From NCBI GenBank assembly GCA_016218565.1, contig JACRDM010000135.1, forward strand, positions 1-33,869: 33,869 nt of DNA, read 5' to 3'. A program made the translations under genes and the position numbers. Under the pieces are notes generated by a model. It was not told the DNA's origin. It did no database searches and saw nothing but the letters and a program-made list of their open reading frames with translations. Each line of letters starts with the position of its first letter. The stretch's first letter is position 1. The DNA is from Elusimicrobiota bacterium (GTDB lineage: Bacteria; CAYTYR01; UBA6262). Shown in pieces: positions 7,442 to 15,495 of the stretch.

Positions 7442-9868
7442 TCACATCTTAATTTCATTGTCAATACCTAATTGCCTAACAACGTCCCCTATGACTCGTG
7501 CTGCTTCTACTGCATCCTTGGCGTAACCATCTGCACCGATACTGGTGGCATAATCTCCGGTCACTGCTGCGCCGCCAATCACTGTTTTTACCTTCAATCC
7601 TGCCTGTTTTAAGGCAGTTATGACGGCCGGCATCTCTACCATAGTCGTAGTCATCAAGGCAGAAAGAGCCACTATCTGGGCTTTATGCTTTTTTACAGCC
7701 GCCACTATTCTTCCCGCAGTTACATCTTTACCCAGATCAATGATTCTATAGCCATAATTTTGTAGAATAGCAATGACGATGTTCTTGCCGATATCATGCA
7801 CATCGCCTTTGACGGTAGCGAAAACAATGGTCAATTGTTTTTGAGAGGGGCCAGAAGTACCTTTCTCCAATTCTTTTTGCAGGCGTTTCATCGCTACTTG
7901 GGCACACTCAGCCGACATCATCAACTGTGGCAGGAAATACTCTTTGCTTTCATATTTCTGGCCTACTTCTTCCAACGCCGGTATTATTTCTTGGTTTACA
8001 ATAGCCAGCGGTTTCTGTTTAGTTATCTTCTCCTCTACCAGTTTTATTACCGCGTCCTTATCCCCAGTAATTATAACTGACCTCAAACTGGTGTCCGCCA
8101 TCTGCCGTCCGCCATCTGCCGTCCGCCATCTGCCGAATTTCGCCAGGTACTTCTGCCCATTAGCATCCCGGTTGGATAGATACGCCGCCGCTAATAAAGT
8201 TTCCTGCATTTTTTCATCTAACGGGTTCATGATTACTGCGTCCAGACCAGCGACAACAGCCATGTCCAGAAAACTGGCATTGACCAAACTCCGGTTAGGC
8301 AAGCCATGAGACACATTGCTTACTCCCAGGACAGTCCTTACCCTATATTTTCTTTTAGTTTCAGTAATAGCTTTTATAGTATCTAAGGTCCCGCCTGGCT
8401 CAGCGGAGATAGCCAGGGCCAGGCAATCAATAAATACATCCTGACGGGGAATCTCGCAGGCAGCGGTTTCTTTTACAATTTTTCCGGCGATCTCTACTCT
8501 CTTTTGCCAGGTTTTAGGAATACCTTTTTCATCAATGCATAACCCAATCACGGCAGCGCCATATTGTTTGACCAGCGGTAGTATTTTCTTTAACTTTTCC
8601 TTTTCCCCGGTGACCGAGTTGACAAGCGCTTTGCCGGGATATTGCTTCAGGCCCTCTTCTAATACTTCTGGATTGGGAGAATCCAACACCACTGGCTTAT
8701 CCACGTGCGAACTCAAATCAAGGACAAGCTTCCTGATTGAATCTTTTTCAATAGTCCCCGGCACACTGACGTTGACATCTAACAGATCACAACCTGCACT
8801 AATCTGCGCTTTGGCTTCCTGTAAAAGGAGAGAGAAATTTTTAGATCTAATCGCTTCAGCTAGCAATTTCCGAGCGGTAGGATTTATTCTCTCGCCAATT
8901 ATTATTGGATACTCCCCTATCTCCACCGTCTTTGTCCGTGAAGTTAAATATGATCTTGCTTCCGCCTTTGTTTGTGCAGATATTTTCTTTGCTTTTACTA
9001 GTGACCAGCGACTAGCGACTGATAACCGCCTTATATGTTCCGGCGTCGTGCCGCAGCAGCCACCCAGGCAAGACACTCCTAATTTGGCAAAATCATTGGC
9101 CAATGAAGCGAATTCTTTGGGTCCAAGAGGAAACACTGTTTTTCCGCTTTCCAGCCTGGGCAAACCGGCATTTGGCTGAATAATGACCGGCACATGCGCT
9201 ACTGACAGCATCTCCCGGGCCACTGCCAGTAATTCCTTTGGCCCGGCGCTGCAATTAGCCCCGATCACATCTGCTCCCAGGGACTGCATGACTATGGCCG
9301 CGGTTCTGGGATCAGTCCCAGTCACTGTCCGCAATTCATTTTCAAAGGTCATAGAAGCGATCACTGGTAATCCGGTTTTCTTGCTGCCAATGATAGCCGC
9401 GCGCATTTCCTGCAGATCAGTCATAGTCTCTATGACCAGACAATCACAGCCGGCATTTTTCAGTAACCAGGCTTGTTCAGCGTATATATCTACGGCTTCG
9501 CCAAAGGATACTCTCCCCAATGGCTCAAGTAATTCACCTAAGATACTAATATCGCCGGCCACGAGAATATGTTTAGACTTGGCTGCTTCTTTAGCGAGCT
9601 TTACGCCGGCGTAAATTAATTTTTCCTGGTCCGCTTTCAAGCCATAACCCTTCAGTTTCAAGCGGTTAGCGCCAAAAGTATTGGCAATGATGACCTGGGC
9701 GCCAGCGGCAATATAGGATAGATGGATTTTCTTAACGATATGCGGATGGGTAAGATTATAGGTCTCGGGACAAACGCCTTGAGGCAGGTTTTCTCTCTGG
9801 AGCATGGTCCCCATAGCTCCATCGAAGATAATGATCTTGTTCTTTTTAAGCAGATTCTTGAAAGTCAC
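7442..9868 (-). CDS. metH: Cobalamin-dependent methionine synthase lacking its reactivation domain
   Basis: Transfers the methyl of methyl-tetrahydrofolate through cobalamin to homocysteine. Domains in order: homocysteine methyltransferase (FDGAMGTMLQ, zinc ligands in GANCSAGP and GGCCGTTPEH), pterin-binding domain (GERINPTARK, DVNVSVPG), cobalamin cap and cobalamin-binding Rossmann domain with the base-off ligand motif DVHDIGK. The chain stops after the B12 domain; the reactivation domain is the next gene upstream (9937-10548). I prefer the GTG at 9868, preceded by AAAGGAAGG, over a TTG at 9889 that has no ribosome-binding site. Two linkers carry repeat-derived insertions (9001-9026 and 8093-8134). 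The last 15 or so residues are encoded by the transposase-associated inverted repeat. Confidence 0.95.
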   Translation of the reverse strand: MTFKNLLKKNKIIIFDGAMGTMLQRENLPQGVCPETYNLTHPHIVKKIHLSYIAAGAQVIIANTFGANRLKLKGYGLKADQEKLIYAGVKLAKEAAKSKHILVAGDISILGELLEPLGRVSFGEAVDIYAEQAWLLKNAGCDCLVIETMTDLQEMRAAIIGSKKTGLPVIASMTFENELRTVTGTDPRTAAIVMQSLGADVIGANCSAGPKELLAVAREMLSVAHVPVIIQPNAGLPRLESGKTVFPLGPKEFASLANDFAKLGVSCLGGCCGTTPEHIRRLSVASRWSLVKAKKISAQTKAEARSYLTSRTKTVEIGEYPIIIGERINPTARKLLAEAIRSKNFSLLLQEAKAQISAGCDLLDVNVSVPGTIEKDSIRKLVLDLSSHVDKPVVLDSPNPEVLEEGLKQYPGKALVNSVTGEKEKLKKILPLVKQYGAAVIGLCIDEKGIPKTWQKRVEIAGKIVKETAACEIPRQDVFIDCLALAISAEPGGTLDTIKAITETKRKYRVRTVLGVSNVSHGLPNRSLVNASFLDMAVVAGLDAVIMNPLDEKMQETLLAAAYLSNRDANGQKYLAKFGRWRTADGGRQMADTSLRSVIITGDKDAVIKLVEEKITKQKPLAIVNQEIIPALEEVGQKYESKEYFLPQLMMSAECAQVAMKRLQKELEKGTSGPSQKQLTIVFATVKGDVHDIGKNIVIAILQNYGYRIIDLGKDVTAGRIVAAVKKHKAQIVALSALMTTTMVEMPAVITALKQAGLKVKTVIGGAAVTGDYATSIGADGYAKDAVEAARVIGDVVRQLGIDNEIKM
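7463..7488. repeat. 26-bp inverted repeat, right copy, inside the metH 3' end
   Basis: Exact reverse complement of 6419-6444. In the metH frame it encodes the tail GDVVRQLGI. The two copies enclose the transposase gene, so either the element ends here or the transposase-linked repeat was copied into metH. Confidence 0.85.
8093..8134. repeat. Three perfect 14-nt tandem repeats inside metH
   Basis: GTCCGCCATCTGCC occurs three times without a gap. The 42-nt total keeps the frame and encodes a low-complexity stretch (GRWRTADGGRQMAD) in the metH linker before the cobalamin domain. Because 14 is not divisible by 3, gain or loss of one unit would shift the metH frame. Confidence 0.9.
9001..9026. 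repeat. GCGACTA-type repeat inside metH
   Basis: GTGACCAGCGACTAGCGACTG is a short tandem word (AGCGACT occurs twice). It encodes LSVASRWSLV in the linker between the homocysteine and pterin domains, where added residues should be tolerated. Confidence 0.55.
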
Positions 9869-9936
9869 TTTCCTTCCTTTGAAAAGCAATTACGCGGATT
9901 TTATTCTTACCACTCTACCACTTTATCACTATACCA

Positions 9937-10548
9937 CTATTTTTTATTGTTCCTTACCAGGCCCCAAATTCCGGTTACGGTTTTCTGCGGGATTAGCATG
10001 AATTTAGAAGATACGTTCACTCTTATAATTTGCGCATCCAATAATTTCAGGATCGTCTTATTTATTTTGAGCGGCCAAGCAGCGTATCCTGGACTAAATC
10101 GCGGTGTAGCCTGATATGACCCGGCTTTCCTGGTAACAGCTTCCTGTACCCGGTCGCAAAGAACCTCAACCCCCTCGCTGCCCACAGCATCCAGAATCAC
10201 AGCCTTAGTCGGTTCAGCGGCAGCAAACAAACGGTTGATCTCTTGTTCTAGGGCCGGGCCGATAGTGGTCACAAATAGCACCGCTTTCTCAGCACTCTTG
10301 AGCCGCCTGGCAATATTTTTATTTTCAATAATAAAATCAGGCAAGGTTACTTTTTGCCCATTATTACTAAGAATAGGAAAAATTTTATATTTCAGTCCTG
10401 GCCTTGCCAACGCGGCGCCTGTTTTTATCTGTTCTCGCACTAAGTTGTGCATACTGCTATCGGCTTTGGTTTTAGCCAAATCGTATTTCAAATACCGCAG
10501 GACTTCTTTTTCTCTGATCTTAAGAACGAGCTTTAAAGCCTTAGGCAT
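9937..10548 (-). CDS. Stand-alone methionine synthase activation-domain protein
   Basis: A 203-residue protein resembling the C-terminal, S-adenosylmethionine-binding reactivation domain of MetH. Key segments are FVTTIGPALEQEINRL, LDAVGSEGVEVLCD, the RFSPGYAAWPL motif (RxxPGY type, binds AdoMet) and SKFMLIPQKTVTGIWGL near the end, matching the SKSVTGIWG region. In full-length MetH this domain remethylates oxidised cob(II)alamin. Here it is separate and lies directly upstream of a MetH that ends after its B12 domain, so the two should work together. Its ATG (10548) is 1 nt after the secF stop, so it is probably co-transcribed with secDF. Similar split genes occur in anaerobes. Confidence 0.87.
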   Translation of the reverse strand: MPKALKLVLKIREKEVLRYLKYDLAKTKADSSMHNLVREQIKTGAALARPGLKYKIFPILSNNGQKVTLPDFIIENKNIARRLKSAEKAVLFVTTIGPALEQEINRLFAAAEPTKAVILDAVGSEGVEVLCDRVQEAVTRKAGSYQATPRFSPGYAAWPLKINKTILKLLDAQIIRVNVSSKFMLIPQKTVTGIWGLVRNNKK

Positions 10549-10549
10549 G

Positions 10550-11464
10550 TCACTTTACCGCGACCCGCTTTTTAGCTTTTCTGGTTTCCCATTCATACAC
10601 CAGCGGACTAGCCACGGCAATAGAAGAATAGGTCCCGACTATTACACCGCTAAGCAAGGCCAGGGAAAAATCATGGATCACTTCTCCGCCCCAAACATAA
10701 AGGGCAATAAGCACAAAAATGACTGTTGAGGAAGTAATAATGGTCCGACTGAGCGTATCATTGATGCTGGTATTGATTATCTCGCCAAGTGTTTTACTGC
10801 GCAATAAACGCATATTTTCACGGATGCGGTCATAGACGACGATAGTATCGTTAATAGAATACCCGATCAGAGTTAATAAGGCAGCGATGATGGTCAGGCC
10901 GATCTCCTTATTCAGAATGGAAAAGATACCAACCGTAATGGTTACATCATGCACCAGGGCAATAACACCGGCCACGCCATGCGCGGCTGATTTAAACCTG
11001 AAGGCGACATAAATAATGATCCCGATCCAGGAAAAAATAACCGCCCATAAGGCTTGTTCACTCAAAGCTTCTCCCACCCGCGGGCCTACCATTTCAGTGC
11101 GTTCAACAATAAAAGTGCCTTCCCCCCATTTTGTCTTAAACGCCCGCTCTATTTTATTGCCCACTTCAATCATCGGAATAACTGATTTTTGGATACGGAT
11201 AATAAAAACATTCGCATCCAGGAAACTCTGGATTTCCGAGTTAGTAAAACCATTATCATCCAGGGTCTTTCTGACCTCTGCGGTAGCTGTTACCTGATTA
11301 AATTTTACCTGGATCAGTGATCCGCCGGTAAAGTCAACCCCTAACCTGGGGCCTCCTTTGGTCGCCAATGATACTATCCCGGCCAGGATCATAATGGCGC
11401 TGACCGTAAAGAACAGCCACCTTTTACCTATAAAATCAATATTGGTTTTATGAAATAATCGCAT
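10550..11464 (-). CDS. secF: Protein translocase subunit SecF
   Basis: Part of the SecDF complex, which uses the proton gradient to pull proteins through SecYEG. The 304 residues show an N-terminal membrane helix, the periplasmic GVDFTGGSLIQVKF segment, then five membrane helices with the RND-type motifs VALVHDVTITVGIFSILN and SINDTIVVYDRIREN containing the conserved Asp. Length and motifs are normal. Start ATG at 11464 with a purine-rich ribosome-binding site (AGGGGGAAG). It is 62 nt downstream of secD. The short gap contains a degenerate TAATC-type word also seen elsewhere in the window. Confidence 0.97.
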   Translation of the reverse strand: MRLFHKTNIDFIGKRWLFFTVSAIMILAGIVSLATKGGPRLGVDFTGGSLIQVKFNQVTATAEVRKTLDDNGFTNSEIQSFLDANVFIIRIQKSVIPMIEVGNKIERAFKTKWGEGTFIVERTEMVGPRVGEALSEQALWAVIFSWIGIIIYVAFRFKSAAHGVAGVIALVHDVTITVGIFSILNKEIGLTIIAALLTLIGYSINDTIVVYDRIRENMRLLRSKTLGEIINTSINDTLSRTIITSSTVIFVLIALYVWGGEVIHDFSLALLSGVIVGTYSSIAVASPLVYEWETRKAKKRVAVK

Positions 11465-11526
11465 CTTACCACTTCCCCCTTTTTAAATCGTTGTAAGCAT
11501 TTTTAAAATCTCCGTAATCAGCATCG

Positions 11527-12885
11527 TCAGATGCTCAGTTTCTTAATATCTTTGCCGGCTAAGGCATAATCAAATATCAAATGGGTCACCACGATAGCGG
11601 TGAACATACTAATAGTAATACCCAAGGTCAGGGTTACGGCAAATCCCTTGACCGGACCAGTCCCGAACTGGAACAGGAACGCGGCTGCAATCAACGTAGT
11701 CAAATTCGAGTCAATGATAGCGCTAAAAGCTTTTTCATATCCTGTGTCAATAGCCACCCGAATGGTCTTGCCAACCCTTAGTTCTTCCCTGATCCTTTCA
11801 AAGATCAGCACATTAGCATCCACTGCCATACCCAGAGCCAGGATGACACCGGCGATACCCGGCAAGGTCAACGTAGCGTGGAATGCCGCCATAGCCGCCA
11901 TTAAAACGATCAGATTCAAAATTACGGCCAGATTTGCAACCAAGCCGGACAATCCATAATAAATCGCCATGAAAATTACCACAAAAGTCAATCCGATCAG
12001 ACAAGCTTTTAAGCCTGCCTTTATAGAATCCTGGCCCAAAGACGGACCAATGGTCCTGTTTTCAATTATATTCACCGGAGCCGGTAAAGCGCCGGCCCGC
12101 AGGACGATAGCCAGGCCGCTGGCATCCTCCATGGTAAAATTACCTTCAATGATGGCATGGCCATCAGGGATACGCGATTTGATCACTGGCGCGGACTGGA
12201 CTACACCATCCAGCACTATCGCCAGCCTGCGGTTAATATTATCTCCGGTCAGCTTGGCAAAATCCTTGGCTCCCTGCTCGGTAAAATCTATGCCTATATA
12301 CGGCATGTTATACTGGCCGCCGATCTTTACCTTGGCGTTGGAAAGCGCCGCGCCAGTGAGCAAAGCTTCCTTTTTCAGCAGAATATGGTCTTCATGCTGA
12401 TCTTTCACTAATTCATATCCTTCAGGGATCTTCCCCTGGATAGCGTCGTTTAATTTATTGGTATCATCTACCAGCTTGAACTCCAGCAAAGCAGTCTGGC
12501 CGATCAAATCAATAGCTCGTTGGGTATCTTTGACTCCCGGCAATTGCACCAGGATCAGGTTATCACCTTGTTTCTGGATCAAAGGCTCAGCTACCCCGAA
12601 CTGGTCGATACGATTACGCAGGATCTCTATAGCCCGGTCCATAGCGTCATTCAACGTGGTCCCTTTTGGGATCTTAGTCTTATCTACTTCCAGGACCAGA
12701 TGCATTCCGCCTTTCAGGTCCAATCCCAGGTTAATGATCTTATTTACTATTTTATCCTGGTTCTTCTCTTTCTCCTCACGTTGTTTCGGAGTATATCTAT
12801 ACCATTTAATAGAAGGATATAAATACCACCCCGCTAAAACCATTATCACTAATACCAGTATCCATTTTATCTGCTTTGCATTCAT
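11527..12885 (-). CDS. secD: Protein translocase subunit SecD
   Basis: The larger SecDF subunit, 452 residues. It has an N-terminal membrane helix, then LGLDLKGGMHLVLEVD (DLxGG motif), the P1 domain with RNRIDQFGVAEPLIQ and ILVQLPGV, a second base segment around GDNINRRLAIVLDG, and five C-terminal membrane helices with GMAVDANVLIFERIREEL containing the proton-relay Asp. Shorter than E. coli SecD (about 615 residues) but normal for compact SecD proteins. It precedes secF and follows the HD-domain gene by 26 nt. All lie in one run from tgt. Confidence 0.97.
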   Translation of the reverse strand: MNAKQIKWILVLVIMVLAGWYLYPSIKWYRYTPKQREEKEKNQDKIVNKIINLGLDLKGGMHLVLEVDKTKIPKGTTLNDAMDRAIEILRNRIDQFGVAEPLIQKQGDNLILVQLPGVKDTQRAIDLIGQTALLEFKLVDDTNKLNDAIQGKIPEGYELVKDQHEDHILLKKEALLTGAALSNAKVKIGGQYNMPYIGIDFTEQGAKDFAKLTGDNINRRLAIVLDGVVQSAPVIKSRIPDGHAIIEGNFTMEDASGLAIVLRAGALPAPVNIIENRTIGPSLGQDSIKAGLKACLIGLTFVVIFMAIYYGLSGLVANLAVILNLIVLMAAMAAFHATLTLPGIAGVILALGMAVDANVLIFERIREELRVGKTIRVAIDTGYEKAFSAIIDSNLTTLIAAAFLFQFGTGPVKGFAVTLTLGITISMFTAIVVTHLIFDYALAGKDIKKLSI

Positions 12886-12911
12886 GTTTAGCTAACATTC
12901 TCCTCTCGGAT

Positions 12912-13580
12912 TTATAGAAGCTTGTGTTCATTTATCACTAGCGAAAAATTACACTCCAAAAGTTTAGCCGCCCGGCGGGAAATTACCATGCGAGACAAGA
13001 AGATCTCAAAATATTCCATCACCTGTGAAATAGTTGTATCAATGGTGATCTCCAGAGTAATTATCCTTTTCTCAGCATCCACGCGCAAAAATGACTTCTC
13101 CGCGGCATAATTCACCCGGTCATGGATATCAAACATCACCATATTTGGATTACGTACCCGGCTGCGGTGCACATCACTCTTATCCGCCAGGATCAAAGCA
13201 GCGGCCACCGCGCTCACTGGATCGCCAATTTCTTCCTCATGGTTGCCAATAGCGCCGATAATCTCGGTGATCTCGTCCGGGTCCATATTCATATCCCGCA
13301 ACACCATAATCGCGATATTGGCTGACGATATCCCGTGATCCACCCGGCTGATGACGTTTCCAATATCATGCAAATAACCGGCGATCGCGGCCAACTCGGC
13401 CAGCCTCTCGGTATACTTTAGATGCATCAATACATTCTGGGCAATATTTGAAACCAGGTTGGCATGCCTGTGCCCATGCTCGGTAAAACCGATCACTCCT
13501 AGATAACGGTTAGCGCCTTCCAGCAGTGAAACAACCAATGGGTGTTTTTTTACCACGGCCAGGGCGCTATTATTACTCAT
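12912..13580 (-). CDS. HD-domain phosphohydrolase-like protein
   Basis: A 222-residue soluble protein with an HD metal-dependent phosphohydrolase fold. Visible metal ligands include histidines in TEHGHRHANLV (35-39), the HD doublet in GYLHDIGN (H71, D72), GNHEE (H114) and LADKSDVHRSR (D133). The C-terminal third is an unassigned alpha/beta domain. The substrate is unknown; family members cleave nucleotides, cyclic dinucleotides or (p)ppGpp. It lies 1 nt after yajC and 26 nt before secD, an unusual place for such an enzyme. Co-transcription suggests a link between a nucleotide signal and protein export or queuosine modification, but that is only inference. Confidence 0.83.
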   Translation of the reverse strand: MSNNSALAVVKKHPLVVSLLEGANRYLGVIGFTEHGHRHANLVSNIAQNVLMHLKYTERLAELAAIAGYLHDIGNVISRVDHGISSANIAIMVLRDMNMDPDEITEIIGAIGNHEEEIGDPVSAVAAALILADKSDVHRSRVRNPNMVMFDIHDRVNYAAEKSFLRVDAEKRIITLEITIDTTISQVMEYFEIFLSRMVISRRAAKLLECNFSLVINEHKLL

Positions 13581-13581
13581 C

Positions 13582-13899
13582 TCACTTCACCACCTCAACC
13601 TTGTTTTCCAGCTCGATATCCTGTGGCTTCTTTATATTGGAGATGGCCTCCTTAGAAAACGTGATCCTTGTTTCCTCATTTACCTTTAAATCCACCAAGT
13701 TACCCCGCACATTGGAAATGACCCCGTGCATACCTCCGCTAGTGATCACAGCGTCACCTTTTTTCATTTCTGCTAACATTTTTTTGCGCTCTTTCAACTG
13801 TTTCCTTTGCGGCAGCCAGACTACCACATAAAATATCACCACAATGAAAATGATCGGCAACAAATTCATTAATGGATTTGGCGTTGCTCCTGTCGGCAT
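13582..13899 (-). CDS. yajC: Preprotein translocase accessory protein YajC
   Basis: A small single-span membrane protein of 105 residues that associates with SecDF. It has a short N-terminus, one membrane helix (about 12-30, LLPIIFIVVIFYVVVWLPQ), the conserved PQRKQLKERKKML segment and the GDAVITSGGMHGVI domain. Start ATG at 13899 with AGGAGG 5 nt upstream. The order tgt-yajC-(HD)-secD-secF agrees with the conserved bacterial tgt-yajC-secDF arrangement. Confidence 0.95.
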   Translation of the reverse strand: MPTGATPNPLMNLLPIIFIVVIFYVVVWLPQRKQLKERKKMLAEMKKGDAVITSGGMHGVISNVRGNLVDLKVNEETRITFSKEAISNIKKPQDIELENKVEVVK

Positions 13900-13910
13900 G
13901 GTTCCTCCTG

Positions 13911-15138
<1,228 letters not shown>

Positions 15139-15140
15139 TT

Positions 15141-15160
15141 AACCTGCTTTTAGGCAGGTT
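15141..15160 (-). promoter_or_regulatory. 5'-end hairpin of the tgt transcript
   Basis: AACCTGC (15141-15147) and GCAGGTT (15154-15160) are exact complements around a 6-nt loop. With the promoter placed at 15167-15195, transcription would begin about at 15160, so the mRNA would start with this hairpin. The core resembles the CCTGCC/GGCAGG hairpins at 1920 and 2050. Confidence 0.5.
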
Positions 15161-15166
15161 AGTTAT

Positions 15167-15195
15167 ATTTTAATACTATTTTCATAAAAAGGCAA
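15167..15195 (-). promoter_or_regulatory. Sigma-70-type promoter of the tgt-yajC-HD-secDF run
   Basis: On the minus strand TTGCCT (15195-15190) and TAAAAT (15172-15167) are separated by 17 nt. It is about 50 nt upstream of the tgt start with no other gene between, and would drive the whole downstream run. Confidence 0.6.
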
Positions 15196-15260
15196 CAGAT
15201 ACTTTGTCACAATTTGCCTCAAGTTCAATATACCTTCAGAGACGTTACTTCAGGACTGAC

Positions 15261-15360
15261 TCTCTTCCCTTCCCTTCCCTTTCGATGATAGTAATGTCAC
15301 CGGAGGTTTTATAAGATAGTCGGGCCGCTATCTGGATTGATTCCAGGAGCGGTTTTTTTA
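15261..15360 (+). promoter_or_regulatory. Leader with terminator and competing hairpin ahead of the tiny ORF
   Basis: A polypyrimidine tract (15264-15282, three TTCCC units) is followed by a strong intrinsic terminator: CCGCTATCTGG (15325-15335) pairs with CCAGGAGCGG (15343-15352) with one bulged A, and seven T residues follow. AGATAG (15314-15319) can instead pair with CTATCT (15328-15333) and would break the terminator stem. That is the logic of an attenuator or riboswitch expression platform. I do not recognise a known aptamer. It could also be the 3' end of a small RNA. The rest of 15196-15383 shows nothing else I can name. Confidence 0.45.
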
Positions 15361-15383
15361 TTTAAATTAAGGAGGATTTGTTT

Positions 15384-15446
15384 ATGTCAGAAAAATCGTT
15401 TGTATTAATACTACTAGGGATTGTCATTTGGTTTATAAAGCAGTAG
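15384..15446 (+). CDS. Putative 20-residue single-span membrane peptide
   Basis: The product is MSEKSFVLILLGIVIWFIKQ: a polar head, about 14 hydrophobic residues and a polar tail, enough for one membrane span. The ATG follows an excellent ribosome-binding site (AAGGAGG, 7-8 nt away), the best sign that it is translated. It is only 24 nt after the terminator at 15325-15359, so expression would depend on readthrough. A 12-bp palindrome (GCTATTAATAGC) overlaps its stop. Known peptides of this size include type I toxins and small subunits such as KdpF or CydX, but there is no sequence basis for choosing one. Confidence 0.5.
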   Translation: MSEKSFVLILLGIVIWFIKQ

Positions 15447-15495
15447 CTATTAATAGCCGTAAAAACCGAGGGAAATAATATTCCTCAGTTCAGGG

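Noticed and set aside
8535-9179. A 214-codon plus-strand open frame opposite metH
   Set aside because: It mirrors metH codons, has no ribosome-binding site or recognisable protein, and metH is certain on the other strand. Similar frames opposite metF, secD, tgt and ruvB were rejected for the same reason.
15264-15282. G-quadruplex on the minus strand of the polypyrimidine tract
   Set aside because: Only three GGG runs are present; four are needed for an intramolecular quadruplex.
15285-15360. Cyclic-di-GMP, fluoride or preQ1 riboswitch next to tgt
   Set aside because: I could not match the conserved cores of these aptamers. Only the terminator/anti-terminator form is visible, and it reads away from tgt.
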